A stretch of 33,540 nucleotides of DNA from JAUJOE01 sp038252945. Lineage in GTDB: Bacteria > Actinomycetota > Actinomycetes > Propionibacteriales > Nocardioidaceae. How positions within the stretch are numbered: the first letter of the stretch is position 1; each line of letters starts with the position of its first letter. The stretch spans positions 1-33,540 of the forward strand of contig JBBSHN010000015.1 in NCBI GenBank assembly GCA_038252945.1, written 5' to 3'. Shown here piece by piece: positions 16,900 through 24,621 of this stretch. Made by a program: the position numbers and the translations under genes. Below the pieces are notes generated by a model. That model saw nothing but the letters and a program-made list of their open reading frames with translations. It had not been told where the DNA came from and made no database searches.

Positions 16900-16932
16900 T
16901 TGCTTGCTAGCAACTGGTATGTCGAAGAATCT

Positions 16933-17442
16933 CTATCCCATCGTTTTGGAGCCGTCGAGGGACTCCCGAAGAATATCTGCGTGGCCCGCATGCTGAGCGG
17001 TCTCGGCGATGATGTGGAGGAGCACCCTACGAGCGGACCACTGCTTTCCGGGTTCAAACCATGGAGCCTTCGGCAACGGATGCGAGGCGCCGAGGTCGGG
17101 CAGTGTGCTCACGAGTTCGTCGGTTCGCCGGGTGACCTCGTCATACTGCTCAAGCACGTCGGCCAGCGTTTCGTCTGGAAGCATCTCGAACTGGCTCGCC
17201 CACTCCGTCTGCCCACTCTGGGACATCGCCTCTGGGCCACCGACGATAAAGTTCGCCCACTGCCTCTCGGTGGCGGCCACATGCTTAATGAGGCCGCCCA
17301 CGCACAGTTCACTCGCGGTCGTGCGCTCCCTCGCCTGGTCGTTCGTGAGATCCCGCGTGGTATAGCGCAGGAAGTGCCTGTGTGTTGCGAGAGCCTCCAA
17401 CAGGTCCGAGCGCTCCTGCGGGTTCTTAACGTCAGACGTCAT
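16933..17442 (-). CDS. DinB/DUF664 family putative metal-dependent protein
   Basis: The 169-residue four-helix-bundle protein has His54 in 'GLIKHVAATERQWANF' and a 'HIIAETAQHAGHADILRES' segment with His151 and His154, the usual DUF664 metal-binding pattern. Members of the wider DinB group include thiol-dependent transferases that use mycothiol or bacillithiol, which would suit an actinomycete. The substrate is unknown. ATG 17442 is chosen; a TTG at 17466 that overlaps the stop of the upstream small gene (TTGA) is an alternative, and neither has a strong ribosome binding site. It is probably co-transcribed with the small coiled-coil protein. Confidence 0.85.
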   Translation of the reverse strand: MTSDVKNPQERSDLLEALATHRHFLRYTTRDLTNDQARERTTASELCVGGLIKHVAATERQWANFIVGGPEAMSQSGQTEWASQFEMLPDETLADVLEQYDEVTRRTDELVSTLPDLGASHPLPKAPWFEPGKQWSARRVLLHIIAETAQHAGHADILRESLDGSKTMG

Positions 17443-17462
17443 GGCGTGTTCAGACGTGGCGC

Positions 17463-17822
17463 TCAAGTCTGGTCGGTGCGCGGGTCTAGCTCCTCGGCTG
17501 TCCGGTACTGAGTGTCCAGCTCTTCTCGCTGACTTGTCGCGGTGGCTTGGGAGTCCTGCGCCGTTGCGGCGAGCCGTTCTGCCTCTGCTGCCTTGGCATC
17601 AGCCTCGGCCTGCAGTTGCCGTGCCCGTGCGTCCCTCTCGGCTGCTTCGGCCTCTTGGCGGCGCACGTCGGTTTCGCGTTCTTGAGCCTGCTGGCGGATC
17701 TCTTCGGCCTGTTGGACCCGCCTTGTGGTGGACCCTCTTCGTGCCAACCATGCGGCGAGAGCGATCAGTGCGATCACCACGACGACGGCAACAATGATCC
17801 AAACGATGGTGCTGGTGGACAT
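17463..17822 (-). CDS. Small membrane-anchored coiled-coil protein of unknown function
   Basis: The 119-residue protein has one N-terminal TM helix (about residues 7-28, 'IVWIIVAVVVVIALIALAAW') followed by a highly charged Ala/Glu/Gln/Arg-rich stretch (about 35-110) that should form a long coiled coil. No catalytic motif or known domain was recognised. ATG 17822 has GGGAG 7 nt upstream and is preferred over the adjacent GTG at 17825. It lies 59 bp downstream of the MFS exporter gene and just upstream of the DinB gene, all in one direction. Confidence 0.7.
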   Translation of the reverse strand: MSTSTIVWIIVAVVVVIALIALAAWLARRGSTTRRVQQAEEIRQQAQERETDVRRQEAEAAERDARARQLQAEADAKAAEAERLAATAQDSQATATSQREELDTQYRTAEELDPRTDQT

Positions 17823-17881
17823 CACAGTGCTCCCTTCTCACAGCCGGCCATCGCCTCAAGGATCCCACAAAAGCGGTGTGA

Positions 17882-19432
17882 TCAGTGGACGGCCACTGGA
17901 GTCGCGTCCTGCTGGTCCGCTTGCGTCGGCACCGACTGGGCGCGCCGAGGAAGCATCAGAGCCGGGACCAGGGTGAGCACGACCAGCGCCCACGCGACCC
18001 AGTAGGTGTGGGCGAACGCACTGGCGGCGTCAGCCAATCCCTGCGCCACCCTTTCCGGACCTCCGATCTTCGCCACCAAGGAGGGGTCCTGGTACGACGC
18101 GATCGCCGGCCCAGCAAGTGCCGAGGACTGCAGTCCGTTAGTAAGGAGCACCGACATCACAGCGACTCCTACCGAGCTGGAGATCTGCTGGGTGATGTTC
18201 AACAGGGTCGACCCACGGGCGACTTGAGAATTGCTCAGGGTTCGCAAGGCGGTGGTGAACAGCGGCATCATCGTCGAACCCATGCCGAGACCCATCACGA
18301 ACAGAAACGCGATGATTAGGGGATACGACGTGTCGGCCTGTATCTGCGTCAGTCCGAACATTCCTGCGATGATCAGCAACAGCCCGACGGGCACGATCCG
18401 ACCTACCGGTATGCGATCGACGAGTGCTCCGGCGATCGGCATGGTAACCATGGCGCCGAGTCCCTGAGGCGCAACGAGAAGTCCGGCGTCGAGGGTCGAC
18501 TGCCCCCTTACCTGTTGGAAGTACGTCGGGACCAGCAACAGTCCGCCGAAGAACGCAGCCGCGAAGAGGAACATCGTCATGACGGAGACTGCGAGGTTCC
18601 GGTCGCGGAACAACCGAAGGTCCAACAACGGGTGTCGGGCGCGGAAGGCATGCCGTACGAAGGTGGCCATGAGTACCACGCCGAACAACATTGACACCCA
18701 CACCCGAGGAGCGGTGAAGTCACCGTTCTCCTCAGGAAGGCTCGAGACACCGAAGAGGAACAGCGCCAGCCCCGGAGACATCAGCAACATGCCCACGAAG
18801 TCGAAAGACTCAGAGGGTTCGGGTACGTCGCGAGGAAGCGCGAGAACTGAGTAGACCAGAGCCACAACGCCGATCGGCGCGTTGATCAAGAAGATCCAGT
18901 GCCAGCTCGCATTCGCAATCAACCAGCCCCCGATGATCGGGCCGAGGATCGGACCGAGCAGCATCGGCACACCGAGAATGGCCATCAGCCGCCCCATGCG
19001 GCGAGGACCTGCCGCCCTGCTCATAATCGTCATGCCGAGCGGCATCAGCATTCCGCCGCCAAGCCCTTGCAGCACGCGGAAGGCGATGAGCATGTTGATC
19101 GAGTTCGCGGCCGCGCAGAGCACCGAACCGCCGGTGAAGAGCGTGATCGCGCTCAGGTACAGGCGCTTGGTGCCGAACCGGTCGGCCGCCCAACCAGTCA
19201 GCGGAATGACGGTGGCGAGCGCCAGCGTGTAGCCGGTGACGGTCCAGGCGACGTGGGAGTACGTGATCGGCTGGTCGACGGACCCGAAGACGGTCTGAAA
19301 CGTCGGCAGGGCGACATTGACGACCGTGATGTCGAGGATCGACATGATCGCGCCAAGTACGACGACGCCGGCGACCTTGAGCACAGCGGCGTCGATCTTG
19401 TCTGGGTATTCCGGGGCTGCAATCGATGACAT
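17882..19432 (-). CDS. MFS multidrug exporter, DHA2 (EmrB/QacA, 14-TM) family
   Basis: The 516-residue transporter starts its first helix with 'SILDITVVNVALPTFQ', the D-x-T-x-V-N-x-A-L motif of the DHA2 family. It also has 'WTVTGYTLALATVIPLTGWAADRFGTKRLYL' (motif A region) and 'GLGGGMLMPLGMTIM' plus 'GPILGPIIGGWLI' (motif C region). The many hydrophobic segments suit 14 helices. ATG 19432 follows AAGGAACGAGAAG; a GTG at 19453 lies upstream of that site. It should export drugs or metabolites by proton antiport. No regulator gene adjoins it, but three tandem repeats lie 128-194 bp upstream and may bind one. Confidence 0.92.
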   Translation of the reverse strand: MSSIAAPEYPDKIDAAVLKVAGVVVLGAIMSILDITVVNVALPTFQTVFGSVDQPITYSHVAWTVTGYTLALATVIPLTGWAADRFGTKRLYLSAITLFTGGSVLCAAANSINMLIAFRVLQGLGGGMLMPLGMTIMSRAAGPRRMGRLMAILGVPMLLGPILGPIIGGWLIANASWHWIFLINAPIGVVALVYSVLALPRDVPEPSESFDFVGMLLMSPGLALFLFGVSSLPEENGDFTAPRVWVSMLFGVVLMATFVRHAFRARHPLLDLRLFRDRNLAVSVMTMFLFAAAFFGGLLLVPTYFQQVRGQSTLDAGLLVAPQGLGAMVTMPIAGALVDRIPVGRIVPVGLLLIIAGMFGLTQIQADTSYPLIIAFLFVMGLGMGSTMMPLFTTALRTLSNSQVARGSTLLNITQQISSSVGVAVMSVLLTNGLQSSALAGPAIASYQDPSLVAKIGGPERVAQGLADAASAFAHTYWVAWALVVLTLVPALMLPRRAQSVPTQADQQDATPVAVH

Positions 19433-19559
19433 GCGACTTCTCGTTCCTTGCACGAAATAATGGCAGGCGTCGGCTGGCGCCAGCGTTTCGGGACGAGGCA
19501 GCCGTGACCTTGATCGTAGCCAACACTCACCTCAGCGCCGACATTCCGGCCGCCCTCCC

Positions 19560-19626
19560 GTTGACCCGTCACTTCTGGTGCGTTGACCCGTCGGTCGTGG
19601 TGCGTTGACCCGTCACATGTGGTTGC
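19560..19626. repeat. Three tandem 22-bp direct repeats upstream of the MFS exporter gene
   Basis: The units are 19560-19581, 19582-19603 and 19604-19626. Each begins GTTGACCCGTC on the plus strand. Units 1 and 2 end TGGTGC; unit 3 ends TGGTTGC, one base longer. The 11-bp core is identical in all three and the 4-5 bases after it vary. A 22-bp period is close to two helical turns, which would place bound proteins on the same DNA face. The location upstream of the exporter suggests an operator array. Confidence 0.75.
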
Positions 19627-19702
19627 GCGCCAGCCGTGGGAAAGAGCGACGTCCCCCTTGCAGGTAGTCAGGTCCGGGCGTTGCGGGATTCGCGGTAATG
19701 GG

Positions 19703-20056
19703 TCAGCTTCTGTCCGGCGGTCGCCCCGGCGGGTCAGCCGCTTGCAAGCGAGCGAGGTAGCGCTCCCAGGCCTCGAGGTCAGGGTCAACGAGGAGCGCAG
19801 CATCGGTAACTCCTCCCCCTTCAGTCAGCGCCCGAGCGGAGGTCCGCGAGCGCCGCACCGACTCGGGGCTCTCAACCGAAGGAGGATGCCAGGTCCGCCA
19901 CCATATATATGTTCCGACAACAGCAAAGAACGGCCACTCAAACGTGTACACCCAAGCAACTTCGTGCCCATCCAAGGCGCGACCGAGCTCTATCCATCCG
20001 GCTCCGATACAGAGGGGCAGGCCTAGAACGAGCGGGAGGTACTTGCGGATAGACAC
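19703..20056 (-). CDS. Small two-TM membrane protein linked to CtaG
   Basis: The 117-residue protein has two predicted TM helices: about residues 6-24 ('YLPLVLGLPLCIGAGWIEL') and about 34-52 ('AWVYTFEWPFFAVVGTYIWW'). A charged cytoplasmic tail follows. Similar 'FEWP...WWR' proteins occur beside actinobacterial respiratory genes, from memory, but I know no function. The start is uncertain. GTG 20056 is the best candidate: it lies 31 bp after the CtaG stop and keeps the gene in the CtaG transcription unit. Confidence 0.6.
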   Translation of the reverse strand: MSIRKYLPLVLGLPLCIGAGWIELGRALDGHEVAWVYTFEWPFFAVVGTYIWWRTWHPPSVESPESVRRSRTSARALTEGGGVTDAALLVDPDLEAWERYLARLQAADPPGRPPDRS

Positions 20057-20087
20057 GGCTAGACGGAGACGTCCCGCCCGCGATCCA

Positions 20088-20960
20088 TCACCGCGAACCT
20101 CCCACCGGTCGAGTCTGCTTGGCCAGTGTGTCGAGATCGAGCCGGTAGGACTTGCGCTGTTCACTCCGCAGCCACTCCAAGACAGCCACCGACACCCACA
20201 CGAAGTCGGTGACCATGCTCATCGACCACATCAGCCCACCGGCGAGCCGCTGGTCGCTGAGAGGGCCAGGTCCGAACGGCCGGCTCACCACTCCGTAGTA
20301 CGGATACAGCAAATATCTCGCGCTGTAGATGAAGAACCCGGTCATGGCCTCCGGGACCATGATGAGGAAGAGCGATAGCACCCGCCATCCCGGCGCGAGC
20401 CGCTGCCGGGAGGGGTTGCCCGGCATGACCGGGTAGAAGTACAACAAGGCCGCGCCCAAGTACAACGTGTGTTCCACGTAGTTGTGGAAGAACGGGTGCC
20501 GCAGCGCGTAATCGAAGAAGCCGGTGAAGTGTGTGCCCATGATGACAACGGCAAGCAAAAGGGCGGTGACCACCGGATTGGTAAGGGCCGACACAATCCG
20601 ACTGTGCAGCAGCGGAACCACCCAGTTGTGACGGGTTTGGCGACTGCTCACGCGAAGGACTAGCAAAACCGGCGCCCCCAACATGATGAGCGGAGCGCCG
20701 ACCATCATGAGCAGCATGTGCTGGACCATGTGCGCCCAGAAGAAGGTGTCGTCATAGACCCCGAAGGGGCCGAGTATCGCGACAGCGACAGTTGCTAGGC
20801 CAGCCAGGAAGCCGGCGGTCTTCCACCACGGCCAGGTCGGCCGCTGGGATTGGTTCACCCTCCGCGCCGCCCCTAGGTACAGCACGGCGGCCAGTACAAG
20901 AGCCGCCGCTGGCACGGGATCGAATGACCAGGTGCCGAGCACCGTTACTGCCCGCTCCAC
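20088..20960 (-). CDS. ctaG: Cytochrome c oxidase assembly factor CtaG (Caa3-type)
   Basis: The 290-residue multi-pass membrane protein of the Caa3_CtaG family has about seven TM helices. Conserved His-rich membrane motifs are 'WAHMVQHMLLMMVGAPL' near 75-91, 'GTHFTGFFDYALRHPFFHNYVEHTLYLGAALLYFYPVMPG' (read here as the motifs HFTGFF, HNYVEH and YFYPVMPG), and 'VPEAMTGFFIY'. CtaG of this type is needed for copper-dependent assembly of caa3/aa3 oxidases. It diverges from the cupredoxin-cox operon with about 150 bp between starts. GTG 20960 is taken as start without a convincing ribosome binding site; GTG 20942 is possible. Confidence 0.88.
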   Translation of the reverse strand: MERAVTVLGTWSFDPVPAAALVLAAVLYLGAARRVNQSQRPTWPWWKTAGFLAGLATVAVAILGPFGVYDDTFFWAHMVQHMLLMMVGAPLIMLGAPVLLVLRVSSRQTRHNWVVPLLHSRIVSALTNPVVTALLLAVVIMGTHFTGFFDYALRHPFFHNYVEHTLYLGAALLYFYPVMPGNPSRQRLAPGWRVLSLFLIMVPEAMTGFFIYSARYLLYPYYGVVSRPFGPGPLSDQRLAGGLMWSMSMVTDFVWVSVAVLEWLRSEQRKSYRLDLDTLAKQTRPVGGSR

Positions 20961-21023
20961 GTCCGGATCGTAGTCCGGGCCGCCCCTAAAGTCTCCCCTG
21001 TGTTAGCCCCGCCGTTGTTGTCG

Positions 21024-21052
21024 TTGACAGCGGGCCTGCGGAGTGACAGTCT
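21024..21052 (+). promoter_or_regulatory. Candidate promoter of the cupredoxin-cox operon
   Basis: TTGACA (21024-21029) is followed after 17 bp by CAGTCT (21047-21052), a consensus -35 with a fair -10. It would give an RNA leader of roughly 50 nt before the GTG at 21108. The -10 lies inside the inverted repeat 21036-21058. Confidence 0.5.
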
Positions 21053-21058
21053 CCGCAG
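21036..21058. repeat. Perfect 8-bp inverted repeat over the -10 region
   Basis: CTGCGGAG (21036-21043) and CTCCGCAG (21051-21058) are perfect inverted copies around a 7-bp centre. The element covers the predicted -10 of the cupredoxin-cox promoter, a usual place for a repressor operator. It could also fold as RNA if transcription starts further upstream. Confidence 0.5.
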
Positions 21059-21061
21059 CGA

Positions 21062-21100
21062 GAAGGAAATATCCTTCCACCCTTCGGTCAAAGAAGGAGG
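21062..21100 (+). promoter_or_regulatory. Leader with alternative hairpins around the Shine-Dalgarno site
   Basis: GAAGGA (21062-21067) pairs with TCCTTC (21072-21077) around a 4-nt loop. The same TCCTTC, or CCTTC at 21081-21085, can pair with GAAGGA (21093-21098) of the strong ribosome binding site AAGGAGG. One fold therefore leaves the site open and another hides it. The pairings are visible; a switching role is inference. Confidence 0.35.
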
Positions 21101-21107
21101 CCGTCGC

Positions 21108-21800
21108 GTGGAGGTGCGAAGCACCGCACTCGGCGCCGCCATGACGGTGATCGCCGGAGCCCTGGTCGTGGTTGTGACCGGGGCTGTTCTCAGTCACAGC
21201 AGTGCTGCCGCACCGGCGCTGACCGCCAAGACGAACGGCACAATGAACACCGCGCACGGAAAGCTTCGACATGCCACCCTGAGTATTTCGAGCTATCCCG
21301 ACAGCATGGCGGGTGAGCACGGGGCGGATGGCGGAAAGCACCCGGACTGGGTCAGCTACGGGCCAACCACTACCTACGATCTGCCGGCTCACGCGCTGGT
21401 GTCAGTGACCATCCGACAGTACGACTCAGGGGAGCGACTCAACAACCCGTTCTTTGCGACGGTACGCGGAACGGTCGGCGGCACCATGACGCTCAACGGC
21501 AAGACCGTGAGTCACGTCAGCCCCAACCACATCGGTCACACCTTCACCCTCCACGCAGCACCTGGTGACCAAGATCCGCTGTTTGTGAGCGTGCCGCTGC
21601 CAGCGGTCCCTGAAAGCGTTAAGCCCACGAAGGGGTCGGACTACCCCAAGCCGAACGTGATCCGTTTCTCCTTCATCACCGGTGGCCCGGGTCACTACGT
21701 GTGGAACTGCGAATACCCCTGCGGCGACGGCTACTACGCAAAGTTTGGTGGGCCGATGTCCACTCGCGGCTACATGTCCGGAACCGTAAACGTCGGCTGA
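21108..21800 (+). CDS. Membrane-anchored cupredoxin-like protein
   Basis: The 230-residue protein has an N-terminal TM/signal segment (about 8-28) and an exported domain ending in a cupredoxin-like pattern: 'HIGHTFTLHA' (141-150), then 'YVWNCEYPCGDGYYAKFGGPM' split as NCEYPCGDG (200-208) and KFGGPM (212-217), then 'GYMSGTVNV'. The C-x3-C spacing (Cys201, Cys205) recalls a CuA site, but the His and Met at the following canonical positions are missing. Met217 and Met223 are nearby alternatives. GTG 21108 is chosen because AGGAGG lies 7 nt upstream; the open frame extends to 21000 without such a site. As the first gene before coxB, it may hand electrons or copper to the oxidase. Confidence 0.8.
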   Translation: MEVRSTALGAAMTVIAGALVVVVTGAVLSHSSAAAPALTAKTNGTMNTAHGKLRHATLSISSYPDSMAGEHGADGGKHPDWVSYGPTTTYDLPAHALVSVTIRQYDSGERLNNPFFATVRGTVGGTMTLNGKTVSHVSPNHIGHTFTLHAAPGDQDPLFVSVPLPAVPESVKPTKGSDYPKPNVIRFSFITGGPGHYVWNCEYPCGDGYYAKFGGPMSTRGYMSGTVNVG

Positions 21801-21849
21801 GCGTGACGAGACTCGACGACTGAGAAGGGCGACTGAGAAGAGTGCCTCG

Positions 21850-22632
21850 ATGACAATCACGACGTCGATGGACGACATGGCCACACGCACGCGCCGTTTT
21901 TGGCTGCGCCGTGACGTCCTGCACGTGGTGGGCCTCTGGGCGTTGATCACGGTGGCCGGCGTCTTGTTCTCCATCTATGTGCCCGCTCACCTGATGGGTC
22001 CGCCTGCGTCCGGCACGATGCGCGAAATAGAGGCGACGATGACTGCCTTCTCGATCGCTGCCAGCCCTGTGGCGGCCGTGGTGTGGGCGGTGGCTCTCTA
22101 CAGTTTGATCGCCTGGCGTCACCGCGGCGACGGGCCGCCGGAGACGGATGGCCCAGCGCTGCGCACGAGTCGGCCAGCGGCGGCAGCGTGGATCCTCATC
22201 TCCAGCTTCCTCTGTGTCCTGCTGCTGGTCTGGGGACTTGCCGCGATGGGGTCGGTGGCTTCAGCAGGAACCACGGGCAATCCCATGGTCGTCAATGTGA
22301 CGGGTAACCAATGGCTGTGGACATTTGCCTATCCGCAACAAGGCGGCGTCGAGTCCGACCAGTTGTATCTCCCGGTGAATCGGCCGGTCGAGTTCCATGT
22401 GACCAGCGTCGACGTGGTTCACTCCTTCTGGATCGTCCAGATGGGTATCAAGGTCGACGCGAACCCTGGCGAGATCACTCGTACCGCCGTTGTGCCCGAC
22501 AAGCGCGGAACGTTCGACATCCGGTGCGCGGAATTGTGCGGCCTACTGCACGCGCAGATGGAGACAAGCGCGCACGTGGTGCCCATGGCCCAGTTCCACA
22601 AGTGGCTGTCGGCAAATGGAGGGCATCCGTGA
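21850..22632 (+). CDS. coxB: Cytochrome c oxidase subunit II with CuA site
   Basis: The 260-residue subunit has three hydrophobic segments (about 25-45, 68-88 and 112-134) and a C-terminal cupredoxin domain outside the membrane. The CuA ligands are complete: His191 ('DVVHSFWIVQMGIKVDANPG'), then Cys226, Glu228, Cys230, His234 and Met237 in 'RCAELCGLLHAQM'. It accepts electrons from cytochrome c or another donor and passes them to heme a of subunit I. There is no fused cytochrome c domain, so the donor is a separate protein. It lies 49 bp after the cupredoxin gene and 30 bp before coxA. Confidence 0.95.
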   Translation: MTITTSMDDMATRTRRFWLRRDVLHVVGLWALITVAGVLFSIYVPAHLMGPPASGTMREIEATMTAFSIAASPVAAVVWAVALYSLIAWRHRGDGPPETDGPALRTSRPAAAAWILISSFLCVLLLVWGLAAMGSVASAGTTGNPMVVNVTGNQWLWTFAYPQQGGVESDQLYLPVNRPVEFHVTSVDVVHSFWIVQMGIKVDANPGEITRTAVVPDKRGTFDIRCAELCGLLHAQMETSAHVVPMAQFHKWLSANGGHP

Positions 22633-22662
22633 TCGACGCCGCATACGAAGGGAGACAGCGTC

Positions 22663-24621
22663 GTGAGTGAGGCGATGGTCAAGTTGGGCGCGGCAACGCC
22701 CGTCGCTGATGGTGGGGGACTTATGCGCCGCCTCAACATGGGTACGGCGGTCGCGGGCGGTGTTGGCTTCGGCGCAGTCGGCTGGCTCGTGGCACACCAC
22801 TTCCTGCAGACCGATGTTCCGGCGACCTCCAATCAGGTCGTGATCGTCACGATGATCTGCTGGTCTATTGGCTTCATGGCCGGTATCGGCGCGTTCAACG
22901 CCCCCCTCGGGTGGCTTATGGGGCGCGATCTTGGGCACGAGGACGAGATGTTCCTCGCGGGCAAGGACCAGGGAGTCAGTCGGTACTTCCGCTTCACCAC
23001 CGACCACAAGGTGGTGGGCATTCAGTACGTCGCCGTCACGATGGTTCTGCTGGCCGTCGGCGGCACGTTGGCGATGCTCATCCGCACGCAGCTGAGCCAC
23101 CCGAATAACGGGTTCGTGAGCCCGCAGACCTATAACGCCATGGTGGGCCTGCACGGCATCATCATGGTTCTGGCGACCATCATCGCGGTGACAGGTCCCT
23201 TCGGAAACTTCATCTTGCCCATCATGCTCGGCGCGCGCGACATGGCGTTTCCGCGACTTAACGCGTTGAGCTTGTGGCTGTTGGTGTGCGCCGTTCCGCT
23301 GCTGCTCTCGGCCGCATTCCTCGGTGGTATCCCCACCGGCTGGTCGGCCTACGCGCCTCTGGCGGACCAGGCCGGTCCGGGTATGAACGGCTTCTTGATG
23401 GCAATCATCGTTTTCGCCATCTCCAGCGCTGTGGCCGGAGCCAACATCACCACGACTGTTCTCACCATGCGCGCTCGGGGTATGACCTGGAACCGCACGC
23501 CAATCTTCGCCTACGGAACGGTGGCGAGCGTCGGCCTCGCGATTCCCGCGTTGCCGCTTTTCATGTCAGCGCAAATACTCCTCGCCGTCGACCGAGCGCT
23601 CGGTGGTCAGTTCTACGTTGCCGCCGGCGGTGGGAGCGCCTGGCTGTACGAGCACCTGTTCTGGCTATTCGGACACCCTGAGGTGTACGTCATCGTCCTC
23701 CCTGCGGTCGTTGCCCTGATGGAAATCACTCCGGTGTTCGCGCGCAAGCCCCTGTACAACTTCAACGCCGCGGTCGTGGGGTTGATCGGCATTGTCGGCC
23801 TGAGCCTCATGGTGTGGGCACACCACATGTACATCTCCGGCTGGGCGCCGGACCTTAACGGACCGTTCATGCTCACCACGGAGCTGATCTCCGTGCCGAC
23901 GGGCATCTTGTTCTTTGTCGTGATCGGCACCATCTGGCGCGGCAAGATCTGGGTAACGGTGCCCATGGTCGCCGTCTACGCAATGCTTTGGAACTTCATC
24001 ATCGGCGGTGTCACCGGAATCTATCTGTCCGACGTCCCGGCGGACGTCGCGCTGCACGGATCGATGTTCGTCACCGCCCACTTCCACTACACCCTCATGG
24101 GTGCAGGGCTCACCGGCGCCATCGGGGCGCTGTACTACTGGTTCCCCAAGATGACTGGGCGAATGCTGAACCAGAAGTTGGGGATGGTGGCATTCCTCAT
24201 CGTGCAAGTAGGGTTCAACGTCGTATTCCTGGGCATGTTCGCCGCCGGTCTGGCTGGCCAGCCGCGCCGCGTATACACCTACCCCCCGACGTTTGCCACG
24301 GCAAACCTCATCTCGACAATAGGTGCCTACTCAATCGGAATCGGCATGCTGCTGACGCTGTACGTCGTTGTCAGCGGCTGGCGGCATGGTCCGCTGGCGC
24401 CGGCCAATCCTTGGGGCGCCAAGACTCTTGAGTGGGCAGTTCCCAACCCCATCCCACTGGCGAACTTCGAGGTGCCACCCGTAGTAATCGCAGACCCGTA
24501 CGGCTACGGCGAGGGCGATCCGACTACGCGACACTGGGCTGAGGAACCTCAGCCGGCCCGCGCCGCGCCGGTTCCGGCGGTGAGCGGAAGTTCCGCTGAC
24601 GGCGAAGGGGTGGCTCCGTGA
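22663..24621 (+). CDS. coxA: Cytochrome c oxidase subunit I (A-type heme-copper oxidase)
   Basis: The 652-residue catalytic subunit carries all metal ligands: His164 ('GLHGIIMV') and His475 for the low-spin heme, His473 for the high-spin heme ('TAHFHYTLMG'), and CuB ligands His338 ('GHPEVY'), His387 and His388 ('AHHMYISG'). Tyr342 is in place for the His-Tyr crosslink. Glu340 and Asp193 ('ARDMAFPRLN') mark D-channel, A1-type chemistry. The standard subunit begins at 'TTDHKVVG' near residue 112. Here about 110 extra residues precede it, with two hydrophobic helices (about 27-47 and 58-78). GTG 22663 follows GGGAGA. The C-terminal tail (about 605-652) is polar and Pro/Ala-rich. Confidence 0.95.
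   Translation: MSEAMVKLGAATPVADGGGLMRRLNMGTAVAGGVGFGAVGWLVAHHFLQTDVPATSNQVVIVTMICWSIGFMAGIGAFNAPLGWLMGRDLGHEDEMFLAGKDQGVSRYFRFTTDHKVVGIQYVAVTMVLLAVGGTLAMLIRTQLSHPNNGFVSPQTYNAMVGLHGIIMVLATIIAVTGPFGNFILPIMLGARDMAFPRLNALSLWLLVCAVPLLLSAAFLGGIPTGWSAYAPLADQAGPGMNGFLMAIIVFAISSAVAGANITTTVLTMRARGMTWNRTPIFAYGTVASVGLAIPALPLFMSAQILLAVDRALGGQFYVAAGGGSAWLYEHLFWLFGHPEVYVIVLPAVVALMEITPVFARKPLYNFNAAVVGLIGIVGLSLMVWAHHMYISGWAPDLNGPFMLTTELISVPTGILFFVVIGTIWRGKIWVTVPMVAVYAMLWNFIIGGVTGIYLSDVPADVALHGSMFVTAHFHYTLMGAGLTGAIGALYYWFPKMTGRMLNQKLGMVAFLIVQVGFNVVFLGMFAAGLAGQPRRVYTYPPTFATANLISTIGAYSIGIGMLLTLYVVVSGWRHGPLAPANPWGAKTLEWAVPNPIPLANFEVPPVVIADPYGYGEGDPTTRHWAEEPQPARAAPVPAVSGSSADGEGVAP

Noticed and set aside
16906..16915. 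Palindrome TTGCTAGCAA after the deacetylase gene
   Set aside because: A single 10-bp palindrome between convergent genes, with no promoter beside it and no second copy seen, is within chance.
20961..20980. Repeated GTCCGG upstream of ctaG
   Set aside because: The repeats form only a 5-bp stem in GC-rich DNA and do not match a clear operator or promoter.
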